A DNA stretch of 64,000 bases from Gossypium raimondii (Eukaryota > Streptophyta > Magnoliopsida > Malvales > Malvaceae): the NCBI RefSeq assembly GCF_025698545.1, contig NC_068567.1, positions 7,936,001-8,000,000 of the forward strand. The letters are read 5' to 3'. The notes under the pieces were generated by a model. That model was not told the origin of the DNA. It was given only the letters and a program-made list of their open reading frames with translations, and made no database searches. The position numbers and the translations under genes are program-made. Below are positions 38,738 to 50,600 of the stretch, piece by piece. The first letter of the stretch is position 1. Each line of letters begins with the position of its first letter.

Positions 38738-40305
38738 TGTTAGAGTATTCCCAAAGACCAACCATGAGATGATTGTAATCACATACTCGTTTTACCTTGC
38801 TTGTTAAAATAAGGCATTGCCATTATTATTTCTGTTTCTTTTTTTGCGTGTATTAATAAACTGGTTAATAATAAGTCTTGAGAATAATATGATTATTTTT
38901 AAAAGGTCCTTAGTCAAGTATTATTGTAGGCTTGGACAATGATAATGCATTGAGACTAAAGTGTAGTTAAGTGATGACAAAGTGTTGTCACTGACGTAGG
39001 GATGTCGAAATCGATACATGAGTATGTGTTAGAGAACAATATACTGGACTGACTCGCTATGAGTATGTTTCTTGGATTATTATGTAAGATTATTATGTAA
39101 TAATCACAACATTACTCATAGTGATAATTATATATATGGTCCTTAGACTTTAGATCATCATTGTCCTAACATCGTGAGTCGTATATTTTGACACAGTCAA
39201 ACGTCTACCACAACAGGTTATACTATTAAGATTGATGTTGGGTATGACGCAATCTATGTAGTGGGATATGATTGATCAAGATAGGATTTGTCCTTCCTAC
39301 ATAATGAGAGCAATATATTAGGCCTCTTGATGGAGTGTGACTAGAAATGCATGGCCATGCTCGAATAAGTTGATATGAGATATCACACTTATTTGTTTAT
39401 TATAATCTACTCAGAATATCAAGAAATATGAGATTAGACTATACAAGTGTGACTATTCCATGACTTGTGTCCAATCTAGATATTAAGGATGAAACGATAT
39501 AATACATGAAACAAATTATCACAGAAAGGTTATATCGTAGCTCATTGCTTGTAATATTGGAAATGTTCTAGTATTACAAAAGCCTACAGTGTCACACCCT
39601 ATAGTGGAAGCGAACAAAATACAAATGCATTTGGTATTGTATTTAGCTATCACATGAATTAAATTAATTATTGTTAAATATTGAACACATTATATGTACA
39701 AACTTGTACACAAACAGAGAACATAGATAAAATTAATTTATGAATTTGGTTCATACAAAATATTAATTGTATATAGTTTATCGAAATTATTAATATAATT
39801 AATATAATTAATTATATTAATACTTTTAGCTAAAATATAAAAGGATATGAAAATTGATATTCTTTTGGAAAGAATATAATTTCTTTTTCTGGCTTTCCAT
39901 TTGTTTCTCTAAAAATAAGGGAATAATCCCTTTTTTTATGCATGTGATATCAAAGAAAAATAAAAGGAATATGAATCCCTTATTGTGTTAGGGTTACCAA
40001 GAAAAACAAATTAAAAGGTTTAGTAGCCGTTTTTAAAAATTTTCTCTGAAAAGTTCAAGAGAGTTTTACTGTTCATTCTTTGACTGGATGGATTAGATAG
40101 AGGTTAAGATGTTATTTTTGCGACTTGTGATCGATATCGTTCATAGGGGTCCTATCAACAACGCTATTCGTCGCTTTTTTAGTTTCAAAAATGTATATTT
40201 TTGACTCTTGTTTCAACCTGATTTGTTCATCGTACATGGATCCATGGCTGATGATCACCAAAATATTTTTTCCGTTGCACCACGGGGTGTACTGTCAATC
40301 CAACA
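38738..40305. mobile_element. solo LTR (1568 bp) in the copia remnant
   Basis: It starts TGTTAGAGTATTC and ends CAATCCAACA. The 5-bp target duplication CCTTT is perfect at 38733-38737 and 40306-40310. Its termini are TGTT...AACA. It splits the copia pol between the KG of RYLKG and PGQGILF. It shows no similarity by eye to the 2.4 kb LTRs and has no coding region. Confidence 0.85.
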
Positions 40306-40757
40306 CCTTTCAAGTACCGGACAACACGCAAAGTCACATCCCAATGCTCCTACCTTGGCTCATACATAAATTGGGATAAGACATGAAACGAGTATGCCAA
40401 ATCAGGTATGGCCACTGCCAAATAAATCAAACGACCCATTAACCGTTAGTACAACTCAGGATCGAACAAAATTGTCCCAGTAACATATGCTAATTTATGA
40501 TTTTGATTTATTAGGATCCTACGGGCTTTGCTCCCAAAAGACTCACCTTCGAAATGATATCAAGTGCATATTTCTTTTGACAAAGAAATAATCGCAAAGA
40601 GCTACGAGCTACCTCTATCCCTTAAAAAATATTTAAAAACGCTAAGATCCTTCATATGGAAGCAAGAACTGAGATACCCCTTAAAAGTTTTCAAAGCATC
40701 GGAATCATTCCCAGAAATAAGCAAATCACGACCATAAACTAGCACATTAATGTCTAC

Positions 40758-41983
40758 TTAAAATATGCGTAATTAATTTTTTATATTCAAATAAAAACCT
40801 AGTATACTTTACATATAATTTTAAGTCTAAAATATGAGGTTAGTCCCTATACTTTGACACAATTTGATATTTAGTTTCTGTACTTAAAATGTTAAAAATT
40901 AAGTCCTAATTTTTTTTATTTAAAAATCCTAAACAATCATTAAGCAATGTTTCGAATAGTCAATTCAACAAGCAATCTTCCTGAATAATCCCGGAATGAT
41001 TCATTCAATGTTTTAAGAATTCGTTGAACCAAACATATGTTCTACTGTTTAATCTTGAACCATCCTATAATAGCATTTCTATTACATTGAACCAAACACA
41101 TTTTCAATTCCTTTCTTCTTCTTTCATATTCCCATAACTCCCATGATTTCCTTAAAATTTCTATGTAACCTACAAGTTGTGTTTTATTTGTTTGATGATT
41201 GAAGGATCCGACATGCGTGAAGGCAATTGGTTCAGTGATGACTAAACATCAGGCACTGGTTTCCTTGAAAATTCTTGCTTGGTGGAGGGTTGAGACTTCA
41301 ACAATAGCACTTCTAGGGAGGATTTGGGCAAGCCCCGCCTTGATAGAGAAAGGGTTTTTCTTGGCATCGGTTATGGACGTCTTGTTGTAGGATGTTACGA
41401 CTCTGCCTTCTGCCATGGCTACCAAATACTTGTGGGAATGCTTCAAATGAAGTAGTTAATGCAGAATCGTATTTCAGATTGCTTTTAGTTTTGGTGTTTG
41501 GCAGATTGCTTGTAAGGATGGGAGCCTGAGATGGAATAAAATAGGGGTAGCTTTTGATGTTTTGTTAGTTTGAGAAGTTTCAATAAACATTAACTTATTC
41601 AAGAATTTTATTCAGTTTAACTTATTTAGTGCTCAATTTTCAATTTTATTGATTTTTTATATATTATCTTCTAGGTAGTTAATAAATCTTGAAACAGGAC
41701 AAAAGAAATTATAATAATTTTATTGATCTTTTACATATTTAAAATTTTATAACTTTTTACTAAGTTTTAATATCTTTTAATAATTTTTAAAATTTTGGTT
41801 GAATTATAATCTTTTAATTGATTTTTTTACATATTTAAATTTTTATAATCTTTTAGTAAGTTTTAATAACCTTTTAAAAAATTATATTTTAATATATTTT
41901 AATTTTGTAAAATTTTTGTTGACGTGATATGTCAAGTTAGTGTTGTTTGTCATGTTAGCACCTGTTGATGTGATATGTCAAGT
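40758..41983. other. intergenic DNA with an unrecognised short ORF pair
   Basis: Mostly AT-rich. At 41199-41450 base composition is balanced and both strands stay open (63 residues on +, 65 on -), which suggests an old coding or repeat fragment. I do not recognise either reading. Just before the CACTA element, a block containing GATATGTCAAGTTAGTGTTG is partly repeated. Confidence 0.4.
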
Positions 41984-41999
41984 CACTACACCAAAATAG

Positions 42000-42645
42000 G
42001 CTTTTAGTGGCGTTTGGATAAAAAGCGACGCTAACGATCGATCATTAGCGGCGCATTACGGAAAACGCCGCTGAAAATAAGCATTAGCGACGTTTCTGAG
42101 AAAGCGCCGCAAAAAACCTAAGCCCAGCGACGTCGTTTCCCAAGCTTTCGGGGGTTTAGCGGCGTTTCTAAGAAAGCGCCGCTAATGCTCAGGGCTTTAG
42201 CGGCGTTTTTGGAAAAGCGCTGCAAAAAAACCTAAGCCCAACGACGTCGTTTTTTGAGCTTTCGGGGATTTAGCGGCATTTATAAGAAAGCGCCGCTAAT
42301 GCTCAGGGCTTTAGCGGCGTTTTTGGGAAAGCGCCGCAAAAAAACCTAAGCCCCACGAACGCCGTTTTCTAAGCTTTCGGGGATTTAGCGGCATTTTTAA
42401 GAAAGCGCCGCTAATGCTCAGTGCTTTAGCGGCGTTTTTGAGAAAGCGCCGCAAAAAAACCTAAGGCCAACGACGCCGTTTTCTGAGCTTTCAGGGATTT
42501 AGCGGCATTTTTAAGAAAGCGCCGCTAATGCTCAAGGCTTTAGCGGCGTTTTTGGGAAGCGCCGCAAAAAAACCTAAGCCCAACGACGCCGTTTTCTGAG
42601 CTTTCGGGGATTTAGCGGCGTTTTTGGAAAAGTGCCGCTAAAAAT
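42000..42645. repeat. left subterminal repeat array of the CACTA element
   Basis: About five units of roughly 115 bp. Each contains TTTAGCGGCGTTTTTGGGAA, AGCGCCGCAAAAAAACCTAA, CGACGCCGTTTTCTGAGCTT and AAGAAAGCGCCGCTAATGCT. Such motifs in CACTA ends are binding sites for the TnpA-type protein, by analogy. The inverted AGCGGCG/CGCCGCT pairs could also form hairpins. Confidence 0.9.
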
Positions 42646-42790
42646 GTTTTATCTTAATTGGTTTATTCATATTAAATAAAATTCAATTTATTTCTAATTG
42701 AATATTTAAAATCTTCAGAAAAAAATAATGACACGTAGAAATAATTTGAAATAAAACACATGGAAAAATGAAAATATTATTATTTAAAAT

Positions 42791-43375
42791 AATTGTAAAA
42801 GAGATAATAATAAATTTGTTTAGGGTTTTTGGTTTAGAGTATATGATTTATTTAAGATTTAAGGCCGGTTTAGGAGTTTATATTTTAAGGTTTAGGGATT
42901 ATGGGTTTAGGGATTATGGATTAGGGGTTGGGATTTAAGGTTTAGGGGTTAGAGGGTTAGGGGTTTAGGGATTAAAAGTTAGGGATTCAGGGGTCGAGTT
43001 AGGGTTTTGGGTTTAGATTAATTATTTTTTAATTTATATTTTAAATATGTTCTTATATAATTGTAAAAGAGATAATAATAAATTTGTTTAGGGTTTTTAG
43101 TTTAGGGTATATGATTAATTTAAGATTTAAAGCCGGTTTAGGAGTTCATATTTTAAGGTTTAGAGAGTATGGATTTAGGGATTATGAATTAGGGATTATG
43201 GTTTAAGGGTTGGGATTTAAGGTTTAGGGGTTAGGGGTTAGATGTTAGGGGTTAAGAGTTAGGGATTTAAGGTTTAGGGATTCATGGGTCGAGTTAAGGT
43301 TTTGAGTTTGGATTAATTATTTTTTTAATTTATATTTTAAATATGTTCTTATATAATTGTAAAATAGATAATAAT
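42791..43375 (+). repeat. telomere-like GTTTAGGG stretch with a roughly 270-300 bp duplication
   Basis: AATTGTAAAAGAGATAATAA starts at 42791 and 43059, and a third partial start is at 43355. Between them lie degenerate GGTTTAGGG/GGATTATGG runs and TTTAAGGCCGGTTTAGGAGT. This is an internal tandem duplication of the CACTA element, not a true telomere repeat. Confidence 0.75.
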
Positions 43376-43854
43376 AAATCCCATATATTGAAATTACAGT
43401 ATAGTTTAAATTAGTTAAGAGATATATAATAGATAGATTTTATATGTATTGAATGGTTAATTTAGAGGGTTTAAGGTTAAGGTTTACTTGAGATTTGTTA
43501 AATGATAAAATTTTATACAATTAATTAATGCTTTTATATTTAAAAAATGTAATCTAAACCATTTGATATATTTAAATATTAGTTTAAATAGAATTAATAA
43601 ATAAGTTAAAAAAGTAATAGATTGATATGAATATTTATGTATAATTATTTATTTTGGAGAGGACCAAATTACAAGAAAAAATACAAAATAAAATGAAATA
43701 AAAATGATATGGATATATAGGTAATTATTTAATTTAGATAATTCTAACTTAATAATTAATTACAACCATTTTATCATTTGTTTTCTTATTAAAATATACA
43801 ATATTTATTTTGAGAGTACTTTTTATTTTAATTTATAAAAAACAAAATAAAAAA

Positions 43855-44700
43855 ATTTTAGCATAGCAAAACGGCGTCATTTTGTTCAAAATGAAATAAT
43901 ATTTTGCGGCGTTTTTATGAAAAACGCTGCAAATAATAAATCAATTAATAAAAGCCAAAATAGCAAAACGACGTCATTTTGTTCAAAATGAAAAAAATTT
44001 TGCGGCGCCGCAAAAAATAAATCAATATATAAAAAATAAAATAAAAAATTTTTAGCATAGCAAAACGGTGTCATTTTGTTCAAAATGAAATAGCGGCGTT
44101 TTTATAAAACGCAAAAAAATAAATCAATTTATAAAAAATAAAATAAAATTTTTTTAGCATAACAAAACGGTGTCATTTTGTTCAAAATGAAATAGCGGCG
44201 TTTTTTATAAAAACGCCGCAAAAATAAATCAATTTATAAAAAACAAAATAAAAAATTTTTAAAATAGCAAAACGGCGTCGTTTTGTTCAAAATGAAAAAA
44301 ATTTTGCGGCGTTTTTATGAAAAACACCGCTAAAGGTAAGCAATAGCGGCGACGTTTTTTAAAAACGCCACAAAAAATAAATCAATTTATAAAAAATAAA
44401 GTAAAAAATTTTTAGCATAACAAAACGGTGTCATTTTGTTCAAAATGAAATAGAAAAACGCCGCAAAAATAAATCAATTTATAAAAAACAAAATAAAAAA
44501 TTTTTAGAATAGCAAAACGGCGTGTTTTTGTTCAAAATGAAAAAAATTTTGCGTCGTTTTTATGAGAAACGCCGCTAAAGGTAAGCAATAACGGCATTTT
44601 TATAAAAACGCTGCAAAAATAAATCAATTTATAAAAAGAAAAAAATAAATCAATTTATAAAAAGAAAAAAATAAATCAATTTATAAAAAAGCAATAATGG
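43855..44700. repeat. roughly 100-bp tandem repeats with GCGGCG hairpin motifs
   Basis: Units with AGCAAAACGGCGTCATTTTG, TTCAAAATGAAA, GCGGCGTTTTTATAAAAACG and AAATAAATCAATTTATAAAA recur starting near 43860, 43960, 44050, 44155, 44262, 44410 and 44507. It ends in a short AAAAATAAATCAATTTATAA array. Confidence 0.85.
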
Positions 44701-46099
44701 CGTTTTTCTTATAGCATACAAAATTCATTTACATAGAAAAAATTTGGTGATTTTTCCCAAATTTCCCCCCTAAAACCCCTAACTTTGCAAACAAAATGAA
44801 AAAAAGAAGAGGAAAATGGAGGTACCAAAGACGATTCAGCACAGAACCTCTCCAATCTACTTACGAGTTCTACCATTTGTTTCCCTGGAAAATATATGAG
44901 ACTTAATATTTTTATTTTGTTAGTTTATTTGTGTGTGTATTTCATCTTGTTGTGTTCATTACTCAGATCCCTATCGCTTTTATTTCTGTTCCATTTTTCC
45001 TCCTTATTTTCTAATTTTGGGTATTATTTACTCAGATCCCCTTTCTTTTTATTATTGTTTTTTTCTCTTATATTTTAGCTAGAAATCGACGATGCTAGAA
45101 GAAGCTAGAAATCGACGATGCAAGTTACTGCTGGTCTCATTGCTGCTGGTAACAAGTTATTGCTTAAAATTCATGGTAACAAATCTACTTCAAAGGAAGT
45201 TATTCATATTCCTTCGTATAGAAGCGAAGTTATTTACGGTGGAACTTGGTTCTCCAGCTCTCGTAAGTTTGTTCCCAGTTTTGTTTTTGCCATCTATACC
45301 AGGTTTACCTCTCTTGGTTCTCTTCGTCTTCATCTCCCTTTCATTTATTCTACCAAAAACGCCTCTTACTTGTAATTTTTTTTCTCACATATCGTGCAAG
45401 ACTCATTTTTCTTTCTTTATGCTCTAGTCTTAACAATGCACTTCAACTGTTCGATATAATGCTTCTCTATACAATTTGTTTCTGGCTTTCGGTGGTGTTG
45501 TGCGTAAGATGTTGAAGCAAGCGATATGGAAGGTGTTGAGCAAAAGGGTAGTTTGATTCGTGATAAACTTCTTTTGCCTTGTTTGTACTTACCCGACTTC
45601 TTTTCACGCCGGGCGGTAGGTACTCTTTTTTTTTCTTTTAACTCTTACTTCAGTTTTTTTATGGATACCCAATTGTTATTTTATTAAATAATAAATCTTT
45701 AATAATAAACCTAAATTTATGGCATTTAAAAATGAAAAGGTTATGATGTTAAGTCCCATGTTGAATATCAAGGTTCACTTCATGATGTATGTACATATAC
45801 CTACTTTTATTATCATATAGGAAAAGCTTTGATGAGGGATTAGAGATAAGAGGGGATAAGAGGGGATGAGAAATCTTGGCCGGCCAACCATTTACTAAAT
45901 GAAAAACTATTTCTTTTTTGATGCTAAAATAAAGTAACATATTTATTTTCATTTGTAAATTTCTGTTGCACTTCCTCTATACGAACTTGGAGAATTGTAA
46001 GTTCTAACTTTCTTTAGTTCTTTGTAGGGCCTGTACATGATTGTCTTTACAAGTCACCCTTGAAATTATAACAACAATTGGTTTATGAATTTGGCCGAT

Positions 46100-46270
46100 A
46101 CATTAATAGTTGTGCATTAAGTGGTGAGATCCCCTCAACATTTGCTAAACTTAAAGAACTGCGAACTGTGTAAGAAAGACTCCCTAATGTTTATATAGGA
46201 GATTTCAAGGGAACTCTTTTGAAGGTCCAATACCATCCAGTTTAGGAAATCTAACCTCATTGACTTCTTT
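46100..46270 (+). pseudogene. captured LRR receptor-kinase fragment (class VIII-like)
   Basis: Two exon remnants are visible. About 46104-46169 reads INSCALSGEIPSTFAKLKEL up to a GTAAGA donor. A 72-nt exon at 46199-46270, between TATAG and GTAAGT, encodes FQGNSFEGPIPSSLGNLTSL. In class VIII LRR receptor kinases each leucine-rich repeat is encoded by a 72-nt exon with this phase, so the fit is specific. Kinase and signal-peptide regions are absent. Splice sites are kept, so this is a genomic capture inside the CACTA element. It could be spliced into an element transcript but cannot encode a receptor. Confidence 0.75.
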
Positions 46271-47511
46271 GTAAGTAGAGATATTTTGCTTTTCTGATAG
46301 TACTCCTACCACCGAATGACTCTGTTCCTTTGTTATCTACTGGTAACAAATCTTATATTTTAGTTTAAAATTCATGGTAGTTAGTTACTACTGCTGGTCT
46401 CATTGCTGATGGTAATAAGTTGGGTTTTGGTATCTTATTTGAATTATTTGTAGAATTTGAATCATAAAAACATTGTTAAGTATCTTGGATCATTGAACAC
46501 AACAAGTTGGGTTTTGTAGTCTCTGTCTGGAATTCTTGCTCTGAAGTTTGTCTATTTTATACGAGTTGAGTTTTCATGGTTTGCTGTTGCATTGTTTCTT
46601 CTGTTCTTTGTTTTGTTATTGGAACTATTTCCAATTGTCTGGTTTACTTGAAATTCGATATTTGATTAAATGGACCAAATAGAGAGCACAAGTGAGAGCG
46701 AATGCAGTGCAAGTGATGAATTGCTTGTTGTTCCTTATGATAACTTTGCACCTATGTCTTGTGGTAATATTTTCTCATTATTCTTCTACTTGTGAATTTA
46801 TTGTATTCCAAATATAGCATCAAGAAAAATATAACAAGACATTAGAGTTCAAACTTGTATAATTTGTTTGGATTCTTTACGTCTTGAAGCGGATATTCTT
46901 TGAATCTAAGCAGCTTTTGGATAAGCTTGTTGTGGTGAAGAATAATGGAGCTTTGGGAAAGAATATGGGTTTCGGTGGTCCCGAGTAAGCAATTATCTAA
47001 CTTCTGAAAGTTTGATACTTATTTTTTTTCCAAGAAAAGAGAAGCATTTCTTGATGATTCCATAGTTATATATTAAAGACTTGCCTCTACATAAATGAAT
47101 ATAGTTTCGTGACATACATATATTTATATATGCTTTTATATATGCCTCTACATTCATATATTTATATATGCTTTTTATATTGTATTGTGCCAAATAAAGA
47201 GAATAAAAGTTTTAATTATTGATAGATTCTGCTGCTTTTTTATGTACTTTTTATTAAATCACTCTTTAATCAAATGTAGAATTATAAAATTATTAAATTT
47301 TACTATAAATAATTATCCTTATATAATTAATCATTTTAGTAAATTCTCCAACTATCAAAACAGATCACTCCACCATCCCACGTCAAAATTTTGTTAAGGG
47401 TAGGAGTTGAGAGAGGTAGATACTTTGATGAATATTTTCTTTTACATGATAATTATATACTTCTTTAAGTTTGTTTTGGATGTTGGGACAATGTCAGTTG
47501 ATGCCAAAATT

Positions 47512-47952
47512 TGATAGTGCTGCAAATTGAAGTGTTTAAGTGCTGCAAATTGAAGTATTTAGTTGCTGGAAATTGAGATGTTTTATTGCTGTAATTGAGG
47601 TGTATAAATGTTGTTAATTGATATGTTTAAGTCCTGCAAATTTAAGTGTTTAAATGTTGTAAATTGAAGTGTTTAAGTGCTGCAAATTGAAGTGTTTAGT
47701 TGCTGGAAATTGAGATGTTTTATCGCTGTATTTGAGGTGTATAAATGTTGTTAATTGATATGTTAAGTGCTGCAAATTTAAGTGTTTAAATGTTGTAAAT
47801 TGAAGTGTTTAAGTGCTGCATATTGAAGTATTTAGTTGCTGGAAATTGAGATGTTTTATCGTTGTAATTCAGGTGTATAAATGTTGTTAATTGATATGTT
47901 TAAGTGCTGCAAATTGAGATGTTTTATCGCTGTAAATTGAAGTGTTAAAGTG
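47512..47952 (+). repeat. 23-bp minisatellite with about 137-bp higher-order unit
   Basis: Variants of GTGCTGCAAATTGAAGTGTT repeat about 19 times. AGTTGCTGGAAATTGAGATG recurs at 47561, 47698 and 47834 (spacing 136-137 bp, six basic units), so blocks of six amplified together. Confidence 0.85.
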
Positions 47953-48037
47953 CTACTTTCCATTGTCACCTCCCCCATTTCCTTATGCATCAATAACTAT
48001 ATTAATGAAATCAAATACTACAATTATATATTATTAC

Positions 48038-48382
48038 AGATGGGGGTTGGAGAATACGATCAAAGGGAAAACATCAGATATGGTTCCCAGCCAAGCAGTG
48101 GCTTCTTAGACACCCAACATTTTGCACAACCAAATATGACCACAACTTTTAAACCTACATGTTGAGGTTGCTACACACAAGTCCCTTCCTTTTTTTAGTT
48201 TATGTGCTATGTGATGATTGTGTTTTAAAATTTAACTTGTTTTAGTTCCTTACATTCTTATAGGATTCACATTCAAGGAGCAAGAAACATCTCAGCAACT
48301 TATTGGGATCGAGTAGTCAAAATTCAGAATCAAGTGACACACAAGAGCTAGATTTGGAGCTTGGACATCCACCGTGTCGATA
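48038..48382 (+). other. two-part ORF fragment ending in an LDLEL motif
   Basis: After an acceptor-like TTACAG, MGVGEYDQRENIRYGSQPSS opens at 48041 and stops at 48165. A second block near 48265-48382 (SKKHLSNLLGSSSQNSESSD, then TQELDLELGHPP, Cys-Arg, stop) could be its next exon. LDLEL resembles the EAR repression motif seen at the C-terminus of some plant zinc-finger repressors. No zinc finger is present. It may be a captured gene end or an element gene remnant. Identity is uncertain. Confidence 0.4.
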
Positions 48383-48839
48383 ATTTTTTTGCTACTTTAA
48401 ATGCATGCTCATGGAACTACATTTTATGCTTTCCTAGAATTGTAAGTTCAAATAAGGTGTTGATCTGCAATTTATAGATTCAACTTGAGCAAGTTGATAT
48501 GAACTAGTTTCAATTTTTTTTAAAAAAAAATTGAAAGGAATGTTATGTAATCAAAGGCAATTTGACTTGCTGCATGAGATATAGTGAAAAACATTTATCT
48601 TCTTGTTCATGAATTTCCATTTTAATACGTCTTCAAATTAAATCATACATTTCTTAATTGGTGGAATCTCACTTTTGCTGTTGCTGCAATATTTAACCAA
48701 AGAATGATGTGTGTACTGATAACAGTTCTAAATGATTTGTTTAAGCAAGTAAAGGGATTGGCGTTTTTATAATAATTTAGGATAGGAATGGAGCAAATCT
48801 AAAGAATGGAGTGGCGTTTTTATAATTTTTTTTTATTTT

Positions 48840-49200
48840 TCGTGACCTTTAGTGGCATTTTTGGAGAAAGCGTCGCTAAAGGTCTTGTTTTTTAGCGGCG
48901 TTTCAGGGAAAAGCGCCGCTAAAGGTCTTGGTCTTTAGCGGCGTTTGTGGGAAAAGCGCTGCTAAAGGTCATTGTCTTTAGCAGCGTTTTTGGGAAAAGC
49001 GCCGCTAAAGGTCCTGGTCTTTAGCGGCGTTTGTGGGAAAAGCGTCGCTAAAGGTTCTGGTCTTTAGCGGCGTTCGTGGGAAGAGCGCCGCTAAAGTTAG
49101 CGACACTGTCGTCAGCGGCGTTTTTTCCGGCGCTTATCAAAGCGCCGCAAATACTTTTAGCAGCGCTAAAAAGCGCCGCCAAAGGCCTTAAAAAGCGCCG
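48840..49200. repeat. right subterminal repeat array of the CACTA element
   Basis: Six units of about 45 bp with TTTAGCGGCGTTTGTGGGAA and AAGCGCCGCTAAAGGTCTTG, followed by a compact AGCGCCGC cluster next to the terminus. The unit is shorter than in the left array. Confidence 0.9.
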
Positions 49201-49224
49201 CTAAAAGCCTATTTTGGTGTAGTG

Positions 49225-50600
49225 AGTTAGTGTTGTTTGTCAGGTTAGCACCACTAACAGTCAAATCGATTAACTGACAATTTTCGTTAATGAAATTTGT
49301 TGATTTTTTTGTCATTAAGGGTTCAATAAGATCATTTTTGAAGGGTTCAATTACTTTATTAAATTTTTTGCTAAAAGTAACATGTTTTAATCTCATTCTT
49401 AATACGTTTTTGGGTGATTATTTCATGTTAATGGTGAATTTTATGCTCCTAATCCTTTAAATTCATGTTTTTATACTTAGGAGAACATTTGGGAGTAAAA
49501 TGAGCGAAAAATGAGTGAAAACTAGAAAATTAGAGTAAGGTACAAGAGCCATACGAGCTAACCCCTTCCACATAGCTTGGCCACATGGCCATGTGGCAAG
49601 TCATGTCAATTGCGTGAATTCGCACTCTGAACAACAAAAAATTATAATTTTTAGGTTTTTCGGGTATTTTAAGGCATATATATGACAAAAATAAGAAGAT
49701 ATGAGAGAGCCATCATAGAATATTCAAGAAAACAAGTCGGAAAACACCATTGAAGCTGATTCTAAAGCAGATTTCCGTTAAGATTGAATATTCCGATTGA
49801 TTTCTTAGGAAATTAACATGAGTTTCTTTATTTCTTTCGATTATACCGTGTTTTGGATGTTTTTATTTTTAAGCATGAACTAATTTTCTAAATACCTAGG
49901 GAGATGAACCCTATGATGAATTCTATCTTTTGATTTTTATTTTACGCAATAAAAACTTAGATCTTGTTCTCAATTATATGTCCTTAATTCTTGGTTTGAT
50001 AGTTCTAGATTATTGATCCATATTTGATGTGCTTAAATTAGAGGAGGAATAGACCCTGTTTAAGAGTAGATCTAGTGTAATTGAGTGGAGTTGCATGCAA
50101 TCCTAAAAATAAAATGACATAAATCTACCGGATTAGAGTCAAATCTAATAGGGGAATCCATAAATCGAGTTAATGTGATAATCATGGTTTCAATTGGAAA
50201 GAAATTTCAATTAATCAACTTAGAGTCAATTGCTCTTACTCTCGAAAGAAATATTAGCATAATTTATGGATTTCTAGGGATTAAGATACTAAGTAACTAA
50301 ATTGCGTAATTTAGATTGATAGTGATAGATGAAATCTAGGTGAATTCTTTCTTGGGTATTGTTTCGCTTCTTGGTTATTATTTTAGTATTTTCTTGAATT
50401 TTTATTTGTCGTGTTTGTTATCTATTAATTTAGTTAATTTTAGTTTTCAATCAATCATTCAATTTATCGATTAAATAATAGAAAAACGGTATTTACTAGT
50501 ACTTTTACTCTTCGTGGGAACAATATCTTTACTCACTGTAACTATACTATTAATTGATGTACACTTACCTTAGTCAAATTTTAATTAGTTCACAGCGCAT
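49225..50600. other. degenerate LTR-like, non-coding DNA
   Basis: No ORF. A CACATGGCCATGTGG palindrome near 49581 and the stretch CTCTTCGTGGGAACAATATC near 50509 resemble Ty3-type LTR and leader sequence. I see no clean LTR ends or target duplication, so this is only a probable retroelement relic. Confidence 0.35.

Larger units (their letters stand above)
32040..40757 (-). mobile_element. Ty1/copia retrotransposon remnant, minus strand, split by two insertions
   Basis: Read on the minus strand, three pieces join up. Piece 1, 40757-40306, is the RT part: VLVYGRDLLISGND, CFHMKDLS and KKYALDIIS. Piece 2, 38732-38308, is the RT tail and RNase H: LACLSKTISYF, LKALLLSLGVHHPK and VDYHFVKEAIQDGLI. 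Piece 3, 32359-32257, is the end of pol (VVDIFTKALGKPQFECLLSK). These are followed by a purine tract GAGGAGGG and an LTR starting TGTTAGGATATTA at 32256. The outer LTR edge near 32040 is uncertain. The 5' half of the element is missing beyond 40757. In-frame stops are present. The two gaps are filled by the elements at 32364-38302 and 38738-40305. Confidence 0.85.
41984..49224. mobile_element. CACTA (En/Spm-type) DNA transposon, non-autonomous
   Basis: The left terminus reads CACTACACCAAAATAGGCTT. The right terminus is the exact inverse (AAGCCTATTTTGGTGTAGTG at 49205-49224). The match extends about 28 bp with one mismatch. A 3-bp target duplication AGT sits at 41981-41983 and 49225-49227, as expected for CACTA elements. 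Subterminal arrays of TTTAGCGGCG/GCGCCGCTAAA motifs occupy both ends. No TnpD/TnpA-like transposase is visible. The interior holds repeats, an LRR receptor-kinase fragment and other short gene-like pieces, so it needs transposase in trans. Confidence 0.93.

Noticed and set aside
42000-42645. CRISPR-like array
   Set aside because: The repeats are subterminal transposon motifs in a plant nuclear sequence. Units are contiguous, without unique spacers.
42840-43300. Interstitial telomere
   Set aside because: GGTTTAGGG-like runs are irregular, mixed with GGATTATGG, and part of a duplicated block inside the CACTA element.
44896-45427. Secreted or membrane peptides in the CACTA interior
   Set aside because: T-rich intron-like sequence gives hydrophobic readings in several frames. 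The 45118-45260 block resembles 46331-46425, which points to internal duplication, not a coding gene.
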